Positions 3,760 through 9,945 of a stretch of 12,164 bases of DNA are shown here, in pieces (the stretch's first letter is position 1; every line of letters begins with the position of its first letter). A program made the translations under genes and the position numbers. The DNA comes from Verrucomicrobia subdivision 3 bacterium UBA7542 (GTDB taxonomy: Bacteria; Verrucomicrobiota; Verrucomicrobiia; Limisphaerales; UBA11358): assembly GCA_002479245.1 (NCBI GenBank), contig DLMG01000284.1:1518-13681 (forward strand). Direction: 5' to 3'. The notes under the pieces were generated by a model that saw nothing but the letters and a program-made list of their open reading frames with translations, was not told the origin of the DNA and ran no database searches.

Positions 3760-6555
3760 ATGAAATCACGAATCCAACACACACTGCTCGCGCTGGCGTT
3801 GCTCTCAACCTTTACCACGTTCTACGTGGCTCAACTCTTCGCCGCTCCCCTGGGCACGGCCTTCACCTATCAGGGCCGCTTGACCGATGGCGCCAATCCC
3901 GCCACGGGGATTTACGATTTACGATTTACGATTTACGACGCTCTCACCAACGGCACCCTGATGGCCGTGGTGACCAACGCCAGCGTGGCCGTCACCAACG
4001 GCCTGTTCACCACGCCGGTTGATTTCGGCCAGCCGCCCCTCAATTTCAATGCGATGTGGCTGGAAATCGGCGTGCGCACCAACGGCAGCGCTGGCGGTTT
4101 CACCACGGTCAGTCCGCGCCAGGCGATGCTGCCCGCGCCTTATGCGTTTTATGCCCTCAACTCCAGCAACGCCGTCACGGCAGTCACGGCGAGCACTGCC
4201 GTCACCGCCAGCAACGTCGCGCCCGGCGCCATCAACAGCGCCAGCATCCAGACCGGCAGCATCTTGGTTTCCAACATCAACACCGCCAGCCTGGCCAGCG
4301 CCTTCTGGAGCCTGTCCGGCAACAGCGGCACGGTGGCTGGCGTCAATTTCGTCGGCACCACCGACAATCAGCCGCTCGAACTGCGTGTGAACGGCCAGCG
4401 CGCATTCCGCATTGTGCCTACCACCGATACACCCAATGTCATCGGCGGTTGCAGCAATAACAGCATTGCGGCGAACATTATCGGAGCGACCATTGGCGGC
4501 GGCGGAACGGTTTTGGGCGCGCAGCCGAACATCATCACCAACGGCGGCCAGTATGGCACCATTGCCGGCGGTTATAACAACACTGTCGCGGGCTATGGCA
4601 GCGCAGTGCTGGGGGGGTCGGTCAATTTCGCCGGCGGCTGGTTTGCCGCCATCGGCGCGGGCCAGTTCAACAGCAGCCTCAGCGACTACACTTTCCTTGG
4701 CGGCGGCTCTACAAACGTAATCCAAGTCAACGCCCTTTTTTCCTTCCTCGGCGGCGGCTACGGAAATTCCATCCAGATGAATGCCGGCTACTCCGCCCTC
4801 TGCGGCGGCTACAACAATTCCATCCAGGTGAATGCTGGCCCATCCTTCCTCGGCGGCGGCAGCGGCAATTCCATCCAGACGGGTGCCGGCTACTCCGCCC
4901 TCTGCGGCGGCAGCGGCAATTCCATCCAGACAAATGCCAATTGGTCCTTCCTCGGCGGCGGCTACGTCAATTCTATCCAGACCGGCGCCGACAACTCCTT
5001 CCTCGGCGGCGGCCAATACAATTCCATCCAGATGAATGCCTACTACTCCTTCCTCGGCGGCGGCGACATGAACAGCATTCAGGCCAGTTATTCCGCGCTC
5101 GGCGGCGGCAGTGGAAACAGCATTCAAGCCGGTTCCGGTTCTTCCACAATTGGCGGCGGCGAATACAACAGCATCCAGGCTAATGCAGACCATGCCATGA
5201 TCGGCGGCGGCGCCAACAACAGCACCACCGGCGCCAAGAGCTTCATTGGCGGCGGCATCAACAACTCGGCCGGTGGCTTCGGCACCATGATTGCCGGAGG
5301 CGCCACCAACGTGGCGAGCGGTGCCTATGGAACGATTGGCGGTGGTGCGAACAACACCATCATATGGGGCTCGCCTTTTAACATTATCGTCGGCGGTCAA
5401 TACAACAGCATCGAAGATGAATGCTCTTATTCCGCCATCAGCGGCGGGGTCTCGAACACGATGCAAGAAGGCGATCTTTACTGCGCCATTGGCGGCGGTA
5501 TTAACAACACCATTGGCACTGGCTTCATCGGCGCCACGATTGCCGGCGGCAGCGGGAATGCTTGTTCCTTCAGCCCAAAGTTCCCCACCGTCGGCGGCGG
5601 TCAAAACAACAGCAGCGGCGGCAATTATTCGACGGTTCCCGGCGGCGACCAAAACGCGGCTACCGGGAACAACAGCTTTGCCGCCGGCCATCGCGCCAAG
5701 GCGAACAGCCAGGGCGATTTCGTCTGGGCCGATTCCACGGACGCCGACTTCGCCTCCACGGGCAACAACCAGTTCCTCATCCGCGCCGGCGGCGGCGTGG
5801 GCATCAACAAAAACAATCCGGCCACGGCGCTGGATGTCAATGGCACGGTCACAGCCACAACCTTTGTGGGCGGCAGGCTTGGCATCGGCAACAGCGCACC
5901 CGCGTTTCAGATCGACGTGACCGCGCCGCAGGCGGTCGCGCGCTTCATCACCACCAACAATATTAACGGCTCCGTCCTGGAGCTGGACAATACCACCGCG
6001 GGATTGACCTATCACGGCGCGGTCAATTTCAACGATGGCGCCGGGCAAATAGGCTATCTCAGCAGCGGTGCCATGACTTTCACAACATCCAGCGGAGAGC
6101 GGATGCGCATTCTCAGCAATGGCAATGTCGGCGTTGGCAACACCAGTCCGGGATATTTGCTGGTGGTGGGCAATTTCGGAAGTCCCGCCTATTGCAATGG
6201 CACGACTTGGGTGAACGGTTCGGATCGTAATTCAAAGGAGGCATTCGCCGCCATTAACCCGTGCGCGGTGCTGGAGAAGGTTTTGGCGCTGCCGATCACG
6301 GAATGGAAATACAAGGTGGAGACGGATGGCACCCGGCACCTTGGCCCCGTGGCACAGGATTTTCATGCGGCCTTTGGCCTGAACGGCCCGGACGACAAAC
6401 ACATCGCCACGGTGGATGAGGAAGGCGTTGCGCTGGCGGCCATCCAGGGCTTGAATCAGAAGCTGAATGAAAAAGATGTGGAGATTCAGGACTTGAAAAT
6501 GCGGCTGGAAAAACTGGAGCAACTTATCAACGCAAAAAACGGAGGCACACAATGA
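3760..6555 (+). CDS. Secreted YadA-like beta-roll protein with C-terminal S74 self-cleaving chaperone domain
   Basis: A 931-residue predicted secreted fibre-like protein. A signal peptide spans residues 1-28 or 29 (hydrophobic LLALALLSTF, then LFAA). An N-terminal domain begins GTAFTYQGRLTDG and holds GIYDLRFTIYDALTNG and PRQAMLPAPYAFYA, typical of secreted proteins in Verrucomicrobiota and Planctomycetota. Residues about 228-640 are Gly/Asn/Ser-rich repeats of the pattern SFLGGGxxNSIQxNAxx, comparable to trimeric-autotransporter head repeats. Segments LRAGGGVGINKNNPATALDV-like follow (actual start LIRAGGGVGI). The C-terminus from residue 818 is a peptidase S74 (endosialidase-type intramolecular chaperone) domain with the dyad Ser821 and Lys826 in GSDRNSKE, the GPVAQDF motif, and a final coiled coil (LNEKDVEIQDLKMRLEKLEQ). 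By family knowledge the domain trimerises the fibre and then cuts itself off before Ser821. Its stop overlaps the next start (ATGA). Adhesion or surface-layer function is inferred. Confidence 0.88.
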   Translation: MKSRIQHTLLALALLSTFTTFYVAQLFAAPLGTAFTYQGRLTDGANPATGIYDLRFTIYDALTNGTLMAVVTNASVAVTNGLFTTPVDFGQPPLNFNAMWLEIGVRTNGSAGGFTTVSPRQAMLPAPYAFYALNSSNAVTAVTASTAVTASNVAPGAINSASIQTGSILVSNINTASLASAFWSLSGNSGTVAGVNFVGTTDNQPLELRVNGQRAFRIVPTTDTPNVIGGCSNNSIAANIIGATIGGGGTVLGAQPNIITNGGQYGTIAGGYNNTVAGYGSAVLGGSVNFAGGWFAAIGAGQFNSSLSDYTFLGGGSTNVIQVNALFSFLGGGYGNSIQMNAGYSALCGGYNNSIQVNAGPSFLGGGSGNSIQTGAGYSALCGGSGNSIQTNANWSFLGGGYVNSIQTGADNSFLGGGQYNSIQMNAYYSFLGGGDMNSIQASYSALGGGSGNSIQAGSGSSTIGGGEYNSIQANADHAMIGGGANNSTTGAKSFIGGGINNSAGGFGTMIAGGATNVASGAYGTIGGGANNTIIWGSPFNIIVGGQYNSIEDECSYSAISGGVSNTMQEGDLYCAIGGGINNTIGTGFIGATIAGGSGNACSFSPKFPTVGGGQNNSSGGNYSTVPGGDQNAATGNNSFAAGHRAKANSQGDFVWADSTDADFASTGNNQFLIRAGGGVGINKNNPATALDVNGTVTATTFVGGRLGIGNSAPAFQIDVTAPQAVARFITTNNINGSVLELDNTTAGLTYHGAVNFNDGAGQIGYLSSGAMTFTTSSGERMRILSNGNVGVGNTSPGYLLVVGNFGSPAYCNGTTWVNGSDRNSKEAFAAINPCAVLEKVLALPITEWKYKVETDGTRHLGPVAQDFHAAFGLNGPDDKHIATVDEEGVALAAIQGLNQKLNEKDVEIQDLKMRLEKLEQLINAKNGGTQ
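3909..3936 (+). repeat. Four perfect GATTTAC heptanucleotide repeats inside the fibre gene
   Basis: GATTTAC is repeated four times without error, at codons about 51-59 of the fibre gene, encoding IYDLRFTIY. Because the unit is 7 bases, gain or loss of one copy would shift the frame and end translation early. The encoded peptide YDLRFTIYDA is itself a conserved motif of this N-terminal domain, so the tract may simply reflect codon choice. See findings. Confidence 0.9.
4741..5193 (+). repeat. Nine 51-bp tandem repeats coding 17-residue beta-roll units
   Basis: Units begin at 4741, 4792, 4843, 4894, 4945, 4996, 5047, 5092 and 5143. All are 51 bases except the seventh, which is 45. Protein consensus: S(F/A)L(G/C)GGxxNSIQxNAxx. 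Units 1-4 alternate SFLGGG and SALCGG, a 102-base higher-order period. DNA identity is high in the first six units (GGCGGC, AATTCCATCCAG) and lower later, suggesting recent amplification on the 5-prime side. Looser versions of the same repeat extend from about 4438 to 5690. Confidence 0.92.
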
Positions 6556-7199
6556 AAGCACGAGGATTGAATCCGCCTTCGCTTCGCTTCCGTCTTCGCA
6601 CTGCTTCGCCGAGACAAGTCGACGCGACGAGGATGGAAGATGGAGGATGGAACACGCGAAGCGTCCTGGAGTGCGGCAGCCCTCTGTCGCTTTTCCCCGC
6701 GACCGACTTGATACGCCCAGCCGAAAGCGCCAGAGGGCTGGCGCAGTCCAAAACCTGGCGGTTGGCTGCTGCTCTATTTCTGTTTTCTGCTTTTAGCTTT
6801 CGGGCTTGGGGGCAAAGCTACAGCATTGACTGGTATAAAATCGCCGGAGGCGGCGGCACCAGCACCGGCGGTGTGTATGCCGTCAGCGGCACCATCGGCC
6901 AGCACGACGCCGGCGGACCGATGACCGGCGGCAGTTATTCTTTGACCGGCGGCTTTTGGAGTTTGATTGCCGTCGTGCAGACTGGCGGCCTGCCGTTGCT
7001 CACGATTACCCTCAACCCTCAACTCTCAACCGTGACTGTTTCCTGGCCGAACACCGGCAGTTACACGTTGCAGCAGAATTCCAATCTGGCCGGCGGAAGT
7101 TGGGCGACCAGCGGTTACACCATCACGACCAGCAACGGCACGAACAGCGTGACCATCACGCCACCGACCGGGAATCTGTTTTTTAGATTGAAGCAATAA
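6552..7199 (+). CDS. Small secreted beta-rich protein with repeat-disrupted leader
   Basis: A 215-residue protein translationally coupled to the fibre gene: the ATG overlaps the upstream TGA, with GGAGG at 6541-6545. Residues 71-87 (LAAALFLFSAFSFRAWG) look like a signal-peptide core and cleavage region, and the mature part begins QSYSIDWYKIAGGGGTSTGG. The next block, VYAVSGTIGQHDAGGPMTGG, then SYSLTGGFW, is a motif I know from many small secreted Verrucomicrobiota proteins. The C-terminal part (about 135-215) has the pattern TVTVSWPNTGSYTLQQNSNL and ends PPTGNLFFRLKQ, a beta-sandwich domain common in the same group. The signal core is preceded by about 66 residues of low-complexity and palindrome-derived sequence; family members usually start just before the hydrophobic core. 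Export may therefore be impaired unless an internal start is used. No enzymatic motif is seen; the role is unknown, probably with the fibre protein. Confidence 0.75.
   Translation: MKARGLNPPSLRFRLRTASPRQVDATRMEDGGWNTRSVLECGSPLSLFPATDLIRPAESARGLAQSKTWRLAAALFLFSAFSFRAWGQSYSIDWYKIAGGGGTSTGGVYAVSGTIGQHDAGGPMTGGSYSLTGGFWSLIAVVQTGGLPLLTITLNPQLSTVTVSWPNTGSYTLQQNSNLAGGSWATSGYTITTSNGTNSVTITPPTGNLFFRLKQ
6667..6750. repeat. 27-bp imperfect inverted repeat inserted in a coding leader
   Basis: 6667-6693 and 6724-6750 are complementary at 24 of 27 positions, with a 30-base loop. The arms begin TGGAGTGCGGCAGCCCTCTG and end (mirror) CAGAGGGCTGGCGCAGTCCA. The element is open in frame and codes for residues about 39-66 of the small secreted protein (LECGSPLSLF...ARGLAQSK). 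Such palindromes normally lie between genes, so it is probably a mobile repeat that landed in the leader without breaking the frame. Confidence 0.8.
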
Positions 7200-7204
7200 T
7201 CCGC

Positions 7205-7230
7205 GTAGCGGCGACTCGGCAGAGCGCCGC
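7205..7230 (+). repeat. GTAGCGGCG palindrome, third copy
   Basis: Reads GTAGCGGCGACTCGGCAGAG then CGCCGC. The outer stem is 7208-7213 with 7225-7230; the inner stem CTC (7215-7217) pairs with GAG (7222-7224). It differs from the copy at 1795-1820 by very few bases, and starts 6 bases after the stop of the small secreted gene. Confidence 0.8.
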
Positions 7231-7255
7231 CATACTTTTGAAAATCAGCACGGTG

Positions 7256-7293
7256 GGAGCAAGCTGAAGCTTGAACTCCAACCTGCGGACAGG
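7256..7293. repeat. Tandem hairpins between convergent genes
   Basis: GGAG-CAAGCT-GA-AGCTTG-AA-CTCC (7256-7279) folds into a 6-bp stem extended by 4 bp past a 2-base bulge. It is followed by CCTG-CGGA-CAGG (7282-7293). Located between the convergent small secreted gene and the dnaJ-like gene, it may help end transcription from either side, but no T-run follows. Probably another dispersed repeat type. Confidence 0.55.
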
Positions 7294-7309
7294 CTGCCGG
7301 CGCTCCGGT

Positions 7310-8293
7310 TCAGGTTCGCGGATTGAACTTTGATTCGCGCGCGAGTTGCTCCCATAATTTTTTCTCCGAATCCGTGACTTTGGAAGGCACGGCGATTTTT
7401 GTGACGACAATCAAATCACCGCGCGCGCCGTCGCGGGTCGGCAGGCCGCGTGCGCGCACGCGAAGTTTCTGGCCGTTTTGCGTGCCAGGTGGAATTTTGA
7501 TGTTCACGCGACCGTCCAGCGCGGGCACGGAAAGGTTCGCGCCCAGCACGGCTTCCCACGGCGCCAGCTCGGCTTCGTAAATCAGATTGTGACCCTCGAC
7601 CTCGAAGTCGGGATGCCGGGACAGCCGCACGCGCAGATACAAATCGCCCGCCGCGCCGCCACCCGCGCCGGTTTCGCCGCGTCCGGCGAGCCGCAATTTC
7701 TGTCCTTCGGTCACGCCGGGCGGGATTTTGACCTGGTGTGTTTCCGTTTTGACCGAGCGCCCGACGTTATGACGCACGTTGACCGTGCGCACTGAGCCGC
7801 GCAGGGCCTCTTCGAGCGTGACCAGAATGTCGCCTTCAACGTCACGTCCGCGCTCGGCGAATTCTTCTTCGGCAAAATTTGCGGAACCGCCAAAGCCACC
7901 CGCGCCACCGCGCATCCGCGATCCAAAAAGCTGCTCAAAGAAATCACTAAAGCCCGTGCCGCCAAAATGGGTCTCAAATTCTTCACCCCCGGCACCGCGC
8001 CCGCGAAAAGTCTGGCCGCCGGAGAAGTGTTCCGAGCCGGACGGCGGACGAAAATCCGCGCCGGACTTCCAATTCGCGCCCAGTTCGTCGTATTTTTTGC
8101 GTTTGGCCGGATCACCCAAAACTTCGTAGGCCTCGTTGATTTCCTTGAATTTTTCCTCGGCCTTTTTTTTGTCCCTGGCGACGTCGGGATGATATTGCCG
8201 CGCGAGTTTGCGGAAGGATTTTTTCAGTTCCTCGGCGCTGGCCGTGCGCGGCACGCCGAGGGTTTCGTAGTAATCTTTGTATTGGACGGGCAT
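7310..8293 (-). CDS. cbpA: DnaJ-type co-chaperone without zinc finger (CbpA-like)
   Basis: A 327-residue class II J-protein that would stimulate the ATPase of DnaK and deliver unfolded clients in the cytoplasm. The J domain spans residues 5-70 (DYYETLGVPRTASAEELKKS) with the essential His35-Pro36-Asp37. A Gly/Phe-rich linker follows (about 72-145, GGTGFSDFFEQLFGSRMRGG), and then two C-terminal beta domains (about 150-312) containing VKIPPGVTEGQKLRL and IKIPPGTQNGQKLRV. The four CxxCxGxG zinc repeats of true DnaJ are absent, which places it with CbpA. GAAAGG precedes the ATG at a good distance and is partly held in a 6-bp hairpin (8298-8318). It is last in the minus-strand series with htrA (80 bases upstream) and the FKBP gene. 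Its 3-prime end is duplicated as a decayed fragment at 3340-3409. Confidence 0.94.
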   Translation of the reverse strand: MPVQYKDYYETLGVPRTASAEELKKSFRKLARQYHPDVARDKKKAEEKFKEINEAYEVLGDPAKRKKYDELGANWKSGADFRPPSGSEHFSGGQTFRGRGAGGEEFETHFGGTGFSDFFEQLFGSRMRGGAGGFGGSANFAEEEFAERGRDVEGDILVTLEEALRGSVRTVNVRHNVGRSVKTETHQVKIPPGVTEGQKLRLAGRGETGAGGGAAGDLYLRVRLSRHPDFEVEGHNLIYEAELAPWEAVLGANLSVPALDGRVNIKIPPGTQNGQKLRVRARGLPTRDGARGDLIVVTKIAVPSKVTDSEKKLWEQLARESKFNPRT

Positions 8294-8297
8294 AGCT

Positions 8298-8318
8298 GTT
8301 GCCTTTCTTCACGGCAAC
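8298..8318 (-). promoter_or_regulatory. Hairpin over the Shine-Dalgarno site of the dnaJ-like gene
   Basis: On the minus strand GTTGCC (8318-8313) pairs with GGCAAC (8303-8298) around a 9-base loop GTGAAGAAA. The Shine-Dalgarno-like GAAAGG straddles the loop and the stem, 8 bases from the ATG. A stem hiding part of the ribosome site of a chaperone gene recalls RNA thermometers, but the stem is short and could be chance. Confidence 0.3.
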
Positions 8319-8373
8319 GTTATGGAAGAATGTGCCGGCTTGCGGATTTTGTCAAAATTTTGCGGCTGGCGCG

Positions 8374-9891
8374 CTACTTCCCGATTTTCGTGTTGTCCAC
8401 GCTGAGGTAGCAAGTGCCGGCGAGGTCGCCCTGCCGGCGCCAGATTTTCAGCAGGATTTGATCCCCCCTGGCCTGTCGGCCAAGTTTGACCGCGTCGCTG
8501 GAGTTGCTCACCGGCTGGCGGTCGATTTCCATAATCACGTCACCGTACTGCAATCCAGCCTCGGCGGAATTTGAGGCCGGTTCAAGCTCAGAGACAAGTG
8601 CGCCTCGAACACTGGGGGGGACTCCCAATTGCCGCCGCACCTCCGGTTCCAAATCAGCCACCTTGACGCCGGCGAGGGCGTCAATCATGGAATTGCCGGA
8701 ACCCGGCTTTTTCTGGTCATTGCCACTGGGCGCAACCTCAACGGGCAGTTCGGTGAGCGTGACCGTGACCGTTTCCGGACGTCCATTGTGGAGCAATTTT
8801 ACCGTCGCCGAACTTTCCGGCGCGGATTCAGAAACGGCCAGTTGAAAGCTGTTCACGTCGGTGATGTCCTTGCCGTTTAAACCGACGATCACATCGCCCG
8901 GTTTAATCCCTGCTTTCTCCGCGGGCGTGTTTGGAAACACATCGCTGACGAGCGCGCCGTTTTGATCCGGCAAATCAAATGACTTGGCCAGCCCCGGCGT
9001 GATGTCCTGGAGCAGGATGGGGAGATCACCGCGCGTCACTTTGCCGCCAGCGATGAGGCGTTCCATGACGTGGCGCGCCATGTTGATGGGCACGGCAAAA
9101 CCAACCCCTTCACTGCCGCGCGTGCTGCTGATGATGGCGGTATTGATGCCCACGAGCCGGCCTTCGGCGTCCACCAGCGCGCCGCCGGAATTGCCAGGGT
9201 TGATGGCGGCGTCTGTTTGAATGAAATTTTGGTATTGGTTGAATCCGGCGAGGCCGCTGCGGCCCAGCGCGCTCACGATGCCCATCGTCACAGTCTGGCC
9301 AACGCGAAAGGGATTGCCGATGGCGAGCACAATGTCACCGACCTCCAACTGGTCGCTGTCGCCCAACGTGATGGCGGGCAAATCCTTCGCGTCAATTTTC
9401 AAAACCGCCACGTCCGTCGGCGGGTCGGTGCCAACGACCCGGGCGGTGAACTCCTTTTTGTTGTCGGCGATGGCCACTTCGATTTCGTCCGCGCCGTCCA
9501 CCATGTGATTGGCCGTCAAAATGTAACCATCCGGTGAAACGATGACGCCGGAGCCGAGGCTTTGCTCCCGGCGCGTGCGTTCACGTCCGTTGTTCGGGAA
9601 CTGGTTGTCGAAAAATTGCCGGAAAAACGGGTCAACAAAGGTTGGAATGCGCATCGGCCGGATATGAACGATGTGCGTGGAGTAGATGTTGACGACGCTG
9701 GGCGCGGCCTTTTTGACGACGGGGGCGAAGCTGGCGCCGAGTTTGGCATCGCGGTTGACGGGCGTGGTTTCAACCTTGATTGCCGGTTCGCTTTCCCTGG
9801 CCGAGGAGGTGAGGAAAAACAGGCCGGCCACGACCAGCGCGCCCGCGATGCCTGAAAGAAATCCAACCAATAACCTGGAAAAATGTCTCAT
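8374..9891 (-). CDS. htrA: HtrA/DegP-family envelope serine protease with two PDZ domains
   Basis: A 505-residue trypsin-like protease and chaperone of the HtrA family acting outside the inner membrane. Residues 7-28 (LLVGFLSGIAGALVVAGLFF) form an uncleaved anchor or signal segment. The protease domain carries the triad His129 (TANHMVDGA), Asp160 (PPTDVAVLKI) and Ser235 (NPGNSGGALV), all intact. The preceding loop, rich in Phe and charged residues (about 82-110), matches the DegP LA loop region. PDZ1 covers about 290-375 (GALVSDVFPNTPAEKAGIKP) and PDZ2 about 410-500 (GALVSELEPASNSAEAGLQY). Length and layout fit DegP/DegQ/MucD, which degrade or refold misfolded envelope proteins. No strong Shine-Dalgarno site precedes the ATG. 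It lies 54 bases downstream of the FKBP gene and 80 bases upstream of the J-protein gene on the same strand, likely one transcription unit. Confidence 0.96.
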   Translation of the reverse strand: MRHFSRLLVGFLSGIAGALVVAGLFFLTSSARESEPAIKVETTPVNRDAKLGASFAPVVKKAAPSVVNIYSTHIVHIRPMRIPTFVDPFFRQFFDNQFPNNGRERTRREQSLGSGVIVSPDGYILTANHMVDGADEIEVAIADNKKEFTARVVGTDPPTDVAVLKIDAKDLPAITLGDSDQLEVGDIVLAIGNPFRVGQTVTMGIVSALGRSGLAGFNQYQNFIQTDAAINPGNSGGALVDAEGRLVGINTAIISSTRGSEGVGFAVPINMARHVMERLIAGGKVTRGDLPILLQDITPGLAKSFDLPDQNGALVSDVFPNTPAEKAGIKPGDVIVGLNGKDITDVNSFQLAVSESAPESSATVKLLHNGRPETVTVTLTELPVEVAPSGNDQKKPGSGNSMIDALAGVKVADLEPEVRRQLGVPPSVRGALVSELEPASNSAEAGLQYGDVIMEIDRQPVSNSSDAVKLGRQARGDQILLKIWRRQGDLAGTCYLSVDNTKIGK

Positions 9892-9945
9892 AGCTTGGTG
9901 AAACTATTGACACTGCCACGGACTGCCTGTTCAAACCGCCTGTGC

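Noticed and set aside
3353..3763. 136-codon plus-strand frame upstream of the fibre gene
   Set aside because: It begins in the dnaJ-like debris, has no recognisable motif and a proline/cysteine-rich composition, and lacks a ribosome site.
4741..5193. Regular repeats that might be taken for a CRISPR array
   Set aside because: The units are 51-base, directly adjoining, in frame and coding; there are no unique spacers and no cas genes.
3919..6048. A 709-codon open frame antisense to the fibre gene
   Set aside because: It mirrors the repetitive Gly/Asn/Ser codons of the fibre, gives Ala/Gly/Val/Asp-rich sequence without any domain, and the plus-strand frame has a signal peptide and a recognised C-terminal domain.
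3760..6555. Fibre gene as part of a prophage
   Set aside because: The S74 domain is phage-like, but the protein has a signal peptide and no phage structural, lysis or integrase genes are nearby; such secreted proteins are common in Verrucomicrobiota.
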